DNA from: an uncultured Veillonella sp.
Lineage (GTDB): Bacteria > Bacillota > Negativicutes > Veillonellales > Veillonellaceae
NCBI GenBank assembly: GCA_900538355.1
Contig: UPXS01000001.1
Span: forward strand, 119,817 to 183,816
Length of the DNA stretch: 64,000 nucleotides
Reading direction: 5' to 3'
Within the stretch, counting starts at the first letter, position 1; each line of letters opens with the position of its first letter. Below the pieces are notes generated by a model. The model was not told the origin of the DNA, made no database searches, and was given only the letters and a program-made list of their open reading frames with translations. Positions 45,167-54,899 of this stretch are shown piece after piece. The position numbers and the translations under genes were made by a program.

Positions 45167-45194
45167 GTTAGTCAGGTGGACTAACCTTTTTTGT
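45167..45194 (+). terminator. Expression-platform terminator of the cobalamin riboswitch
   Basis: GGTTAGTC-AGGTG-GACTAACC followed by TTTTTT, 35 bases after the B12 box and 100 bases before the first importer gene. Confidence 0.8.
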
Positions 45195-45293
45195 TGTTTT
45201 CCTATATGCACCTCTGCTATATCGGGTGAAATAAGCATATTAGTTGTTCATTTAGATTATTGTAGTATTTAGAGAGTATAGGAGGAGGCGCCT

Positions 45294-46232
45294 ATGGGCA
45301 AACGCTTTGCTAAACAGCTAGGTCAATTCATTGTTACACTGTTTGGCATTACTTTTTTAACATTTTGTCTCACTTATTTAGCACCAGGCGATCCAGTAAC
45401 GATGTTACTAGAAACGGCAGATACAATTGTATCTCAGGAGCTTATCGATGAAACTCGAGCTCAGCTTGGGTTAGATAAACCGTTTATAGTGCAATATGCA
45501 AACTGGGTTGTGAATGCTGCACAAGGTGACTTAGGGATGAGTTACTCTGCTAAAAAGCCTGTTGTAGATCGTATGTTGGAGGCTTTGCCAGGGACAGTTA
45601 TGTTGGCAGGTACATCATTAGTATTTACATTGCTCTATGCATTGCCGGCAGGGATTATAAGCGCCTTAAATCGAAACAAATGGATCGACTATCTGTTGCG
45701 CGTTGCTTCCTTTGTAGGCGTGTCTATGCCATCATTCTGGTTAGGCCTTGTACTGATTTATATCTTTGGCCTTAAATTAGGACTTGTTCCTATTGCATCT
45801 TCTCGTGTAACTCCTATCGGTGTAATTCTACCAGCCGTTACATTAGCTGTTGTAGTCGGGTCCAAGTACATGCGCCAAGTTCGTCTCGTTATTCTTGAAG
45901 AAATGCAAAAGGATTATGTTATCGGCGCACGTGCTCGTGGTGTGAGTGAGATGAAAATTTTATTCGGTCATATTTTGCCTAATGCAGTATTACCACTCAT
46001 CACTATACTAGGCGTTGTTATCGGTTGGTTATTAGGCGGTGTTGCAGTTATTGAAATGGTATTCTCCTGGCCTGGCCTTGGGAATATGGCAGTATATGCC
46101 ATTACTATGCGCGACTATCCATTGATCGAAGGTTTTGTGTTGTGGGTTGCCTTAGCATATATGTGTATTAACGCATTAGTTGATGCGTCATATATCCTAT
46201 TAGACCCTAGATTGAAAAGGGAGAGAGCATAA
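45294..46232 (+). CDS. ABC importer permease 1, NikB/DppB-like
   Basis: 312 residues, six membrane segments. The N-terminal TM and FLTFCLTYLAPGDPVTMLL are typical of the B-type permeases of nickel/peptide importers; the EAA loop is VIGARARGVSEMKILFGHILPNAVLPLI (about 205-232). GGAGGAGG precedes the ATG. First gene of an operon behind a cobalamin riboswitch, which suggests cobalt as the physiological substrate. It overlaps the next gene by one base. Confidence 0.88.
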   Translation: MGKRFAKQLGQFIVTLFGITFLTFCLTYLAPGDPVTMLLETADTIVSQELIDETRAQLGLDKPFIVQYANWVVNAAQGDLGMSYSAKKPVVDRMLEALPGTVMLAGTSLVFTLLYALPAGIISALNRNKWIDYLLRVASFVGVSMPSFWLGLVLIYIFGLKLGLVPIASSRVTPIGVILPAVTLAVVVGSKYMRQVRLVILEEMQKDYVIGARARGVSEMKILFGHILPNAVLPLITILGVVIGWLLGGVAVIEMVFSWPGLGNMAVYAITMRDYPLIEGFVLWVALAYMCINALVDASYILLDPRLKRERA

Positions 46233-47053
46233 TGGCAGAATTTATTCAAAAACATAAATTGTTCTCTTTCTATAGCGCCTTGATGATTGCGGTAGTTCTC
46301 ATAGCTATATTTGCACCATGGCTTGCTCCGGGTGATGCTTTTAGCTCAAATCTGAGTCAAGCATTACAAGCGCCAAGTAGTCAACATTGGTTTGGTACAG
46401 ATAAGCTTGGTCGTGATGTATTGTCTCGCATCATTTATGGTACACAGTTATCCTTGTTTATGGGTGTCAGTATCGTTGTTATCATGGTAAGCATTGGTAC
46501 TATTATCGGTGCCGTAGCTGGTTATTTCGGTGGTAAAATCGAAATGGTCCTCATGCGTTTTGCAGATATTATGTTATCCTTCCCAGGCGTTGTGTTAGCC
46601 ATTGCTATTGCTGGTATTTTGGGTGGTAGCATTGTGAATACGATTATAGCGCTATCTGTAGTTGGTTGGGCAAAATATGCTCGTCTTGTACGGTCTATGA
46701 CGTTGAAAGTTCGCGGTGAAGAGTATGTAACGGCGGCTGTCATGATGGGGGCCTCTACAACGACTATTCTAAGACGTCATATCATTCCCAATATCCTTCC
46801 TCTTGTTGTTACAACAGGGGCACTTGATATTGGGGCTATCATGATTGAAGTAGCAGGTCTTTCCTTCCTTGGCTTTGGTGCTCAACCACCAACACCAGAA
46901 TGGGGTCTTATGCTTAATGAAGGACGCCAATATTTGCAAACGAGCCCTTGGCTCATGGCATTCCCTGGTATGTCCATCCTTATCGTAGTTGCTATCTTTA
47001 ACCTTTGGTCTGATTCCTTACGGGACGTAGTGGATCCTAAGAACCAAGGTTAG
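46232..47053 (+). CDS. ABC importer permease 2, NikC/DppC-like
   Basis: 273 residues, five to six membrane segments. HWFGTDKLGRDVLSRIIYGT (about 51-70) is the C-type permease signature, and the EAA loop is YVTAAVMMGASTTTILRRHIIPN (about 168-190). It pairs with the preceding permease. It overlaps it by one base (TAATG). Confidence 0.88.
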   Translation: MAEFIQKHKLFSFYSALMIAVVLIAIFAPWLAPGDAFSSNLSQALQAPSSQHWFGTDKLGRDVLSRIIYGTQLSLFMGVSIVVIMVSIGTIIGAVAGYFGGKIEMVLMRFADIMLSFPGVVLAIAIAGILGGSIVNTIIALSVVGWAKYARLVRSMTLKVRGEEYVTAAVMMGASTTTILRRHIIPNILPLVVTTGALDIGAIMIEVAGLSFLGFGAQPPTPEWGLMLNEGRQYLQTSPWLMAFPGMSILIVVAIFNLWSDSLRDVVDPKNQG

Positions 47054-47202
47054 TTACGTGTGATGCTTATTTATAGCTTGTGTTGTGAAAGTTGTTATAT
47101 AAATAGGCGGTAATAAGGTTTTTCCATTATGACTATTGTAGATTGTAGTGGTCATGATGTGTATGTTTTATGTTTATATGTAATGGTACAAGGAGATTTT
47201 AC

Positions 47203-48771
47203 ATGAAAAAATCTTGGAAAAAAGCCCTCTTAGCAGGTCTTAGCATTGTAATGATGGGTTCCTTCATTGCTGGTTGCGGCTCTGATAATAATGGTGCTGC
47301 TAATAAGGATGTTTTAAAAGTTGGTGTAACTAACTTCGCATCCACATTAGAACCTACAGAAAACTTCTTCGCATGGGTTGTCATGCGCTATGGTGTAGGC
47401 GAAACATTGGCTAAGTTTGACGAACAAATGAAACCTCAACCATGGATTGCATCTAAATGGGAAGTATCCCCAGACCATAAAACGTGGACTTTCACAATCA
47501 ATGATAAGGTGAAATTCTCTAATGGTAAAAAAGTTGATGCTGCAGCAGTTAAAGCATCTATCGAACGGGCTTTTGAAAAATCCAATCGTGCAAAAACATT
47601 CTTCGAATATGACTCTATGGAAGCTAATGGTCAACAATTAGTTATTCATACAACAAAAGAATATCCTAATATGCCTGGCCTTTTAGCGGATCCGTTATTC
47701 CTAATCGTTGATGTACAATCTGAAAAAGATGGCCGTAACTTTGCGAAGGAAGGTCCTATTGGTACAGGTCCATACGTAGTTAAATCTTTCACAAAAGAAC
47801 GTGCTGAGATGGCTGCTAACGAAAACTATTGGGATGGTACAGTACCATTTAAAACTGTAGAAATTCCTTCCATCGACGATCCTAATACGCGTGCTATGAG
47901 CTTGCAATCTGGTGATGTTGATATGGCGGTTAACATCGGTGCTGGTGAAATGGGCTTATTCCAAAATAACGATAAGTTCAAGGTTGATGAAATCGCATCT
48001 CTTCGCGTAGTATTGGCTCGTATCAACCAAAAAGGTGTTCTTGGTGATGACAAAGTTCGTGCAGCTGTAATTTCCGCAACAGATCGCAAAAACTATGCCG
48101 ATGTATTGCTAAAAGGCACATTCATTCCTGGTTCCGCACCAATTCCACCATCCATGGACTATGGCTTCAAAGATTTGAAAGATCCTAATGCGTATAATCC
48201 TGAACGTTCTAAACAATTATTAGCAGAAGATGGCTGGAAAGATACTGATGGGGACGGCATCCTTGATAAAGATGGCAAACCATTAACATTCAACTTCGTA
48301 GTATATAACTCTCGTGCAGAATTACCACTTTATGCAGAAGCTGTTCAAGCAGACCTTAAAAAAGTGGGTATCGACATGAAAATCAAAACAGTTGACTATA
48401 ACTTGATTGATAAAATGGGTCAAGATGGCGACTATGATATGCTTATCTCCAACATCGTAACTGCTAATACAGGCGATCCAATCTGGTTCTTAGCTAACTA
48501 CTGGCATACTAATGTGGATGGTTCCAACCCTCAAAACGGTTCTGGTTACTCCAATCCACAAGTTGACCAATTATTAGATGCTGCTGAAACTGAATTTGAT
48601 CCTGCAAAACGTCGTGACTATGCAATTCAAATTCAACAATTATTGATGAATGATGGTGCTGCATTATTCTTAGGTTACCCTAAAACTAATATCGTTACTG
48701 GTTCTTACTTGAAAGGTGCTGTTATGTACCCAAGTGACTACTACTGGATTACTAATAAAATTACAAAATAA
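47203..48771 (+). CDS. Nickel/cobalt/peptide-type substrate-binding lipoprotein 1 (SBP_bac_5)
   Basis: 522 residues from ATG 47203, which has AAGGAG upstream; the longer frame has no such site. Lipobox SFIAGC (Cys near 24). SBP family 5: PWIASKWEVSPDHKTWTFTINDKVKFSNGK (about 75-105) and GPIGTGPYVVKSF (about 185-197). It should capture metal, possibly chelated, and deliver it to the permeases. It lies within the riboswitch-led operon; its spacing of 149 bases from nikC-like gene leaves room for an extra promoter. A paralogue is at 50630. Confidence 0.88.
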   Translation: MKKSWKKALLAGLSIVMMGSFIAGCGSDNNGAANKDVLKVGVTNFASTLEPTENFFAWVVMRYGVGETLAKFDEQMKPQPWIASKWEVSPDHKTWTFTINDKVKFSNGKKVDAAAVKASIERAFEKSNRAKTFFEYDSMEANGQQLVIHTTKEYPNMPGLLADPLFLIVDVQSEKDGRNFAKEGPIGTGPYVVKSFTKERAEMAANENYWDGTVPFKTVEIPSIDDPNTRAMSLQSGDVDMAVNIGAGEMGLFQNNDKFKVDEIASLRVVLARINQKGVLGDDKVRAAVISATDRKNYADVLLKGTFIPGSAPIPPSMDYGFKDLKDPNAYNPERSKQLLAEDGWKDTDGDGILDKDGKPLTFNFVVYNSRAELPLYAEAVQADLKKVGIDMKIKTVDYNLIDKMGQDGDYDMLISNIVTANTGDPIWFLANYWHTNVDGSNPQNGSGYSNPQVDQLLDAAETEFDPAKRRDYAIQIQQLLMNDGAALFLGYPKTNIVTGSYLKGAVMYPSDYYWITNKITK

Positions 48772-48783
48772 TAAGGAGCTATA

Positions 48784-49581
48784 ATGGCAGAAAACATACT
48801 AACTGTAGAGAACCTTAACATCGCGTACCAAGGTGTGCCTGCTGTTATGGATGTAAACTTTACCTTGGAACGCGGTAAGGTATTGACCATTGTAGGGGAA
48901 TCTGGATCCGGTAAAACTACCGTGATCCGGGCCCTCATGGGTTTATTGCCTATAGGTGGTGAGGTCACAGATGGTACAATGCTCTTTAATGGTCAAGACC
49001 TTCGCACCCTATCTAAGTCAGAGTGGAGAGCTATACGTGGTAAAGACATGGCCATGATTTTCCAAGATAGTGGTAGTGCTTTAGACCCAATAGTTCGCAT
49101 AGGTAAACAGTTTAGAGAATTATTCAAATCTCATATAGAAATTACCAATGATGAATGTGATCGACGAGCAATTGAGTTATTAGAATCTGTGTCTCTTCCT
49201 AATGGAGCAGATATATTGCGCCGTTATCCTCATGAGTTATCCGGTGGTCAACGCCAACGTGTGGGTATTGCTATGGCATTAGCAATGGATCCTGCGTTAT
49301 TAATTGGTGATGAACCTACATCTGCTTTAGATGTAACAACACAATCACAAGTTGTTATGCAAATGCTAGAACTTGCTAAAGAGCATAATTCTGCTATCGT
49401 AATGGTTACGCATAACCTTGGTGTAGCGGCCTATATGTCCGACTATATTATTGTTATGAAAAAGGGTCGTGTTGTTGATGCTGGCACACCGCAAGATATT
49501 TTGGAAAACCCATCTAACGAATATACGAAGCAATTAAAAGATGCTGTACCAACATTGGAAGGAGGTCGTTACATTGACTAA
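48784..49581 (+). CDS. ABC importer ATPase 1, NikD/DppD-like
   Basis: 265 residues. Walker A GESGSGKTTVI (about 39-49), signature LSGGQRQRVGIAMAL (about 155-169), Walker B LLIGDEPTSALD (about 176-187), then the H-loop VTHNLGVAA. It drives import with its partner ATPase. AAGGAG precedes the ATG. Its 3' end overlaps the next gene by eight bases. Confidence 0.9.
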   Translation: MAENILTVENLNIAYQGVPAVMDVNFTLERGKVLTIVGESGSGKTTVIRALMGLLPIGGEVTDGTMLFNGQDLRTLSKSEWRAIRGKDMAMIFQDSGSALDPIVRIGKQFRELFKSHIEITNDECDRRAIELLESVSLPNGADILRRYPHELSGGQRQRVGIAMALAMDPALLIGDEPTSALDVTTQSQVVMQMLELAKEHNSAIVMVTHNLGVAAYMSDYIIVMKKGRVVDAGTPQDILENPSNEYTKQLKDAVPTLEGGRYID

Positions 49582-50386
49582 CTACGCTGTAGAATTAAAA
49601 AATGTATGTAAACGATTCCCACTTCCTACTGGTGGTGAGCTCGAAGCATGTAAGAGTATTAATATCACCTTAGAAAAAGGCGAGTCCCTTGGGATTGTAG
49701 GGGAATCTGGCTCTGGTAAAACGACTTTGGTTCGTATGATTATGAAGATGCTGCCTATTACGGAAGGCGAGATTTATGTAGATGGTGTAGAGATTCAACA
49801 TATGAACTCTGAGCAAACGAAAGAATACCGCAAGAAAATTCAAATGGTATTCCAAGATCCATCTGCGGCCTTCAATCCTCGTATGAAGGTAAAGGATATT
49901 ATCCTTGAACCGTTATACAATTTTGGGCTTCTAGAAAAAGGAAAAGAAGAACAAATCGCAGGTGACTATCTTGAAATGGTAGACCTACCTCGCGAGTTCA
50001 TGCATCGTTATCCTCATGAAATGTCTGGCGGCCAACGTCAACGTGTGGCCATTGCTCGTGCCATTGTACTTGAACCAGAAATTCTTGTTCTAGATGAGGC
50101 AACAAGTGCTCTAGACGTGTCTGTACAAGACTCCATCGCCTATTTACTAGCGCGTTTACAAAAGAAGAAAAATTTAACATATCTATTTATCGCTCATGAT
50201 ATTGCGTTCATTCGTACTATGTGTCATAAGGTAGTGGTTATGTATAAAGGTGCTATCGTTGAAGAGCTAGATGCATTCCATTTAGCAGATGCAAAACATC
50301 CTTATACAAAGGTTCTATTGAGCTCTATCTTTGAAATTGGCAAAGATCATAAGCCACTTACCTTAGAAGAAGCTGGGAAAGCGTAA
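49574..50386 (+). CDS. ABC importer ATPase 2, NikE/DppF-like
   Basis: 270 residues from TTG 49574, which has GGAGGT seven bases upstream; the frame extends to ATG 49541 but without a ribosome site. Walker A GESGSGKTTLV, signature MSGGQRQRVAIARAI and Walker B ILVLDEATSALD are intact. Last gene of the five-gene importer operon; a terminator follows at 50401-50436. Confidence 0.9.
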   Translation: MTNYAVELKNVCKRFPLPTGGELEACKSINITLEKGESLGIVGESGSGKTTLVRMIMKMLPITEGEIYVDGVEIQHMNSEQTKEYRKKIQMVFQDPSAAFNPRMKVKDIILEPLYNFGLLEKGKEEQIAGDYLEMVDLPREFMHRYPHEMSGGQRQRVAIARAIVLEPEILVLDEATSALDVSVQDSIAYLLARLQKKKNLTYLFIAHDIAFIRTMCHKVVVMYKGAIVEELDAFHLADAKHPYTKVLLSSIFEIGKDHKPLTLEEAGKA

Positions 50387-50400
50387 ATTTTGATTATATA

Positions 50401-50436
50401 AAATAGCAGTTAGCCATTTGGTTAACTGCTATTTTT
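50401..50436 (+). terminator. Terminator of the importer operon
   Basis: AAATAGCAGTTA pairs with TAACTGCTATTT, then TTTT. Confidence 0.8.
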
Positions 50437-50537
50437 ATATTATCTATTATTTATTATGCGGATAATTTTTTCCTCTACATAAATATATCGAAAATTATCT
50501 CAAAAATGATTGTGTTAACACTAGATATATAGTATAG

Positions 50538-50569
50538 TTGACTAAGTATTATACCCCTATGGGTATAAT
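50538..50569 (+). promoter_or_regulatory. Promoter and palindrome of the second binding-protein gene
   Basis: TATACCC-CTAT-GGGTATA (50550-50567) is a perfect seven-base-arm palindrome, nearly identical to that at 44897. It lies between TTGACT (50538-50543) and overlaps TATAAT (50564-50569); the spacer is 20 bases. The overlap with the -10 fits repression; the long spacer would also fit a MerR-type activator. Confidence 0.6.
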
Positions 50570-50629
50570 TAAATATGCTCATATGAAGTGGTATACATAT
50601 AGATATATAGGGAAAGGATAGGTATGTGA

Positions 50630-52183
50630 ATGAAAGGATTACGTAAGGCATTACTGATTGGTATGACCCTTGGTGTGACAGTACTTGGCACTGTAGGCTG
50701 TATGAATCAATTATCCAATTCATCTAATGATATATTAAAAGTAGGGGCCATTAGCTTTGCTGGTACCTTAGAACCAACAGAAAACTATTTTAGTTGGGCT
50801 GTTGTACGATATGGTGTTGGTGAAACACTCATAAAATTTGATGACCATATGAATGCTACACCATGGTTGGCAACATCATGGAAACAAAGTGATGATAAGC
50901 TGACTTGGACTTTCACCATCAACGATAAGGTTAAGTTCTCTAACGGTAATGCTCTTACTGCTGAGGCCGTAAAGGCATCTTTGGAACGAACCTTTGCGAA
51001 GAGTAAACGGGCAAAATCATTCTTTAATTACACTGAAATGACGGCTAATGGTCAAGAGCTCACAATTAAGACCGATAAGCCTTATTATAATTTGCCAAAC
51101 TTGTTGGGAGATCCATTATTCCTTGTTATGGATGTAACTGCTGAGGCAAATGGTCGTGATATTGCGAAGGAAGGTCCTATTGGTACTGGTCCTTATGTAG
51201 TGACATCATTTACAAAAGAGCGTGCTGAGCTCGCAAGGAATGATAACTATTGGGATGGCAAGCCAGGCTTTGCTAAGGTTGAAATTCCATCTATTAACGA
51301 TGCCAATACACGAGCTATGGCATTGCAAGCGGGTGATGTAGATATGGCCGTTAGCATTGGACCTGGCGAATATGGTATCTTCCAAAACGATAAGAAATTT
51401 ACTATTTATGAAGAATCATCCTTACGTGATGTATTCGTTCGGATGAGCCAAAAAGGCAAGCTTAAGAATGCTAATCTTCGAGCGGCCCTCATTGCCGGAG
51501 CGGATCGTGAGTCTTATGCAAAGAACCTTATGAAGGATACCTTTATTGCCGGTAAGGCTCCATTGCCACCGTCCATTGATTATGGATTCAATCAATTGCG
51601 GGATCCTAATAAATATAATGTAGAGCGCGCTAAAGAATTACTTAAACGTGAAGGTTATATTGATACAAATGGTGATGGGATTGTAGATAAAGATGGTGAA
51701 AACCTAGTGCTTGATTTCTATGCCTATACATCTCGTCCTGAATTGCCATTATATGCAGAGGCATTACAAGCGGACTACAAAAAAATCGGTGTAGATTTAC
51801 AAATTAAAATCATAGACTACGCTGTGATTGATACATTGGCGCAATCTGGGGATTACGATATGCTCATCTCTAGTGTAGTTACTGCTAATACGGGCCAACC
51901 TGTATGGTTCTTGAAACAATACTGGGGGACCGGTGCTGAGGCAAATGGTTCTGGATTCTCCAATCCACGTTTCGATGAATTGTTAGCTCTTGGTGAAAGC
52001 GCTAACGATCCTGTGGTACGCAGAAATGCAGTTATCAATGCACAACAGTTGATGCTTGATGATTCAGTAGCATTATTCCTTGGATACCCTAAGATTAATA
52101 TTGTAGGAAATAAACAGATTGATGGTATTAAAATATCTCCATCAGAATACTACATCATTACGAAAGATTTGAAGCGTAAATAA
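50630..52183 (+). CDS. Nickel/cobalt/peptide-type substrate-binding lipoprotein 2
   Basis: 517 residues, clearly a paralogue of the protein at 47203 (shared LEPTENYFSWAVVRYGVGETL, WTFTINDKVKFSNG and EGPIGTGPYVV). The lipobox is LGTVGC (Cys near 24). It has its own promoter with a palindromic operator and no riboswitch, so it can be made when the main operon is off. It may supply a different metal form to the same permease. A bidirectional terminator follows. Confidence 0.88.
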   Translation: MKGLRKALLIGMTLGVTVLGTVGCMNQLSNSSNDILKVGAISFAGTLEPTENYFSWAVVRYGVGETLIKFDDHMNATPWLATSWKQSDDKLTWTFTINDKVKFSNGNALTAEAVKASLERTFAKSKRAKSFFNYTEMTANGQELTIKTDKPYYNLPNLLGDPLFLVMDVTAEANGRDIAKEGPIGTGPYVVTSFTKERAELARNDNYWDGKPGFAKVEIPSINDANTRAMALQAGDVDMAVSIGPGEYGIFQNDKKFTIYEESSLRDVFVRMSQKGKLKNANLRAALIAGADRESYAKNLMKDTFIAGKAPLPPSIDYGFNQLRDPNKYNVERAKELLKREGYIDTNGDGIVDKDGENLVLDFYAYTSRPELPLYAEALQADYKKIGVDLQIKIIDYAVIDTLAQSGDYDMLISSVVTANTGQPVWFLKQYWGTGAEANGSGFSNPRFDELLALGESANDPVVRRNAVINAQQLMLDDSVALFLGYPKINIVGNKQIDGIKISPSEYYIITKDLKRK

Positions 52184-52251
52184 TGTAAGTTATTTCTCGG
52201 TATTCAGTGATTTAAATATAATGCCTAATCAAATAACAGAATTAGACGGAT

Positions 52252-52288
52252 AAAAAAGAGGACCTACTGTATAAGTAGGTCCTCTTTG
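52252..52288. terminator. Bidirectional terminator
   Basis: AAAGAGGACCTACT-GTATA-AGTAGGTCCTCTTT between convergent genes. Confidence 0.85.
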
Positions 52289-52296
52289 TATTGTTC

Positions 52297-53232
52297 TTAT
52301 TTTTTCTTTTGCTCTGTTGCATCAAGTTCTGCCATATTTACGACATTTGCTTTGCCAACCATTTTGTTATATTTAATAAATAGTTGTGTATAAGCTTCGC
52401 CGTAGGAAGAGTTGATGATGATATAGTTACGAGCCTCTGCAACAAACTCTTTCACAGAATCTTGGTACTCGCGTACTGCATTTTGTGTTTCTGATGTTGT
52501 ACCAGGTTGTAATTTATTAATGCGTTGTGTAATTTGTTGTAAGTTTGCTTCAACCTTTTGGGTATCCGTATTTCCATCTGGATCGATAAGGTCGATTGTT
52601 TGGGCAGTCATGAGATTTAACTCAATGAAGTTAACTGCATTTTCACGTTTTTCACCTTGATACTCGTTCATGCGCTCTGTATAGAGCTCATTATTACGAT
52701 TATCTAAGGCTAAATCTAACGCGTTGTACGTAGCATAGAATTGCTCAGCTAAAGGCACATATTGTGCAGCTAGCTCATCGCTACCTTTGAAATTATCTTT
52801 TTCAAAGCGACGTTCAACATAATAGGCTTGCAATTGATCTGCTACAGGAATTAGTTGATCTAGTATTGCTAATACATCATTAGTTGATTGGTTTACATCT
52901 TCATATGGAGTTGGACTATCTTGTTTTGCAGCCTCTAAAGCTGTTTTAAGGTCCTTATATTTTGGCAATGTTATGGTCGTGTTATGGGACCCATTACGTA
53001 ACTCTTCAAGAGTTGGTTGTAATTGGTTAGCATAAGCTACACTATACGAATTATATGTGTCTAATGCGACAATGTAAGGACGGATAGCGTTGATTTTGTC
53101 GTCAACGGTTGATCGATATAAAATTGTCGTTGTATTGGATGACAAGAGTGTATACACCCCGTAGATCCCACCACCGATAATAGCAATGCCAAGCACAACA
53201 GCTGCTATTAACTTGATGTATCCCTTTTTCAA
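52297..53232 (-). CDS. Membrane-anchored DUF3829-like protein
   Basis: 311 residues. One N-terminal membrane helix (about 5-32, no lipobox Cys) and a helical exported domain resembling the lipoprotein at 17193-18098 (for example KYKDLKTALEAAKQ against HYDRLQEALEKSKK, and the shared pattern DELAAQYVPLAEQFYATYNAL). Function unknown. A hairpin GGGCG/CGCCC lies in its leader at about 53279-53293. Confidence 0.65.
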   Translation of the reverse strand: MKKGYIKLIAAVVLGIAIIGGGIYGVYTLLSSNTTTILYRSTVDDKINAIRPYIVALDTYNSYSVAYANQLQPTLEELRNGSHNTTITLPKYKDLKTALEAAKQDSPTPYEDVNQSTNDVLAILDQLIPVADQLQAYYVERRFEKDNFKGSDELAAQYVPLAEQFYATYNALDLALDNRNNELYTERMNEYQGEKRENAVNFIELNLMTAQTIDLIDPDGNTDTQKVEANLQQITQRINKLQPGTTSETQNAVREYQDSVKEFVAEARNYIIINSSYGEAYTQLFIKYNKMVGKANVVNMAELDATEQKKK

Positions 53233-53506
53233 CTGCGCACGCTCCTTGAAAACACACTAACTCTTATTGGATCCGTTTGGGCGCACCACGCCCCTAGAGT
53301 AATTAGTTACATTATATCATAAACTTACGTCCCAAAAAAGACGTATAGAGCAGAGAATCATAAGGAATAGATGAAATTATTTGATGTGAACATATATTAA
53401 TATTTATAATTCGCGATATATAGATGAATATGGCTGTGAAAGTAAAATTGGTATATTTCTTAATACCTTTGATATAATTTATGTATATATGATGGGAGGG
53501 GTTCTA

Positions 53507-54892
53507 ATGAGTACGGATAAGGTATATAACTCCATTGAAGAAGTATTAGGTGTAGCTCAATCTGCAGAAGGTAGAACGATAGGCGAATTTGATATAAATA
53601 ATCGGTTGGATAGTCGGGGGAATAAGGGCGGTATAGGTCAGGTTTTAGAAGAAGGCTTATTTAAAATGGCCGTTAATAGTAGGGCAGAGGCCGATTTTGT
53701 TGATTTAGGATTAGAACTAAAGGTTACTGCTATAAAAGAAAATAAAAAGAACGATTTCTCTGCAAAAGAGCGATTAGTTTTAAATATAATTAACTATGAA
53801 GAAGACTATAAAGACTCCTTTTATGAGTCAACATTTTGGCAAAAAAATAAGAATTTATTGATTATATTTTACTTATATAACGATGGATTAGATAAAAAGG
53901 ATTTCCCTATCATAAAGTCTGTTTTACATAATTTTGATTCTGTGGATTTAGAAATTATAAAACAAGATTGGCAGACTATTATAGATAAGATCAAAGCTGG
54001 TGAGGCCCATAATATTTCAGAAGGTGATACAATGTATTTGGCTGCGTGTACTAAAGGGGTTAATGCTAAGTCCGTAAGAAAACAACCATTTTCTAATATA
54101 CCAGCTAAACAACGTGCCTTTTCTCTTAAAAGTTCTTACATGTCTGCATTTGCTCGGCGTGTTATTGATAGACAATTAATACCATCACTCTTTAATGCTG
54201 ATGAACTTAAAAGTAAGACAACATTACAATTGTTACAAGAACGATTCGCGCCGTATATTGGTAAACGAGTATCTGAAATTGCAAAACTCGTAGATATTCC
54301 TGTAACTAAAAATAAGGCTTTTAATGCAAACCTTATTAGCGCTGTGTTAGGCGTAAAAGGAACTAAATTAGAATCTCTTAGAGAGTTTAGTAAAGCAAAT
54401 ATTAAGTTTAAAACTATACGACTTGAGCCTACTGGAAGCCCAAGGGAACACATGTCCTTTGAACAAATAGATTTTCATCGTTGGGTTAATGATGAATGGG
54501 AAGACTCTCAACTTTATGAAAATTTTGAGTATACAAAATATCTATTTGTAGTATTTCAATATGATGAAACTGAGAAGGAAAATAAAAATAGAGAACCTTA
54601 TTTAAAAGGAATTATGCTGTGGAATATGCCAGAAATTGTTATAGAACATGAGCTCAAAGATCTTTGGGCAACAACAAAATCCATATTGGAAGAAGGGGTT
54701 CAGCTTACTCCTGTACGTAATGGCGTATCTAATAATTTACCAGGTGCTAGCTTTAATGGCATTTGTCATATTCGACCTAAGGCCAGAGATGGCAAAGATC
54801 AAGTAGAGCTTCCAGATGGACAATATATAACAAAACAATGCTATTGGTTAAATAAAGAGTATATAGCAGAAATAGTAAAAGAGTTAAATTGA
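53507..54892 (+). CDS. Sau3AI-like type II restriction endonuclease (GATC)
   Basis: 461 residues from ATG 53507 (GGGAGG seven bases upstream). The N-terminal MutH/Sau3AI domain has GNKGGIGQVLEEGLF and Asp63-x6-Glu70-x-Lys72 (in DFVDLGLELKVT), the same spacing as the MutH active site Asp70/Glu77/Lys79. The C-terminal half (about 210-461) is the second MutH-like domain that Sau3AI uses as an allosteric DNA-binding site. Predicted to cut GATC. It opens a three-gene restriction-modification operon. Confidence 0.9.
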   Translation: MSTDKVYNSIEEVLGVAQSAEGRTIGEFDINNRLDSRGNKGGIGQVLEEGLFKMAVNSRAEADFVDLGLELKVTAIKENKKNDFSAKERLVLNIINYEEDYKDSFYESTFWQKNKNLLIIFYLYNDGLDKKDFPIIKSVLHNFDSVDLEIIKQDWQTIIDKIKAGEAHNISEGDTMYLAACTKGVNAKSVRKQPFSNIPAKQRAFSLKSSYMSAFARRVIDRQLIPSLFNADELKSKTTLQLLQERFAPYIGKRVSEIAKLVDIPVTKNKAFNANLISAVLGVKGTKLESLREFSKANIKFKTIRLEPTGSPREHMSFEQIDFHRWVNDEWEDSQLYENFEYTKYLFVVFQYDETEKENKNREPYLKGIMLWNMPEIVIEHELKDLWATTKSILEEGVQLTPVRNGVSNNLPGASFNGICHIRPKARDGKDQVELPDGQYITKQCYWLNKEYIAEIVKELN

Positions 54893-54899
54893 GGGGATT

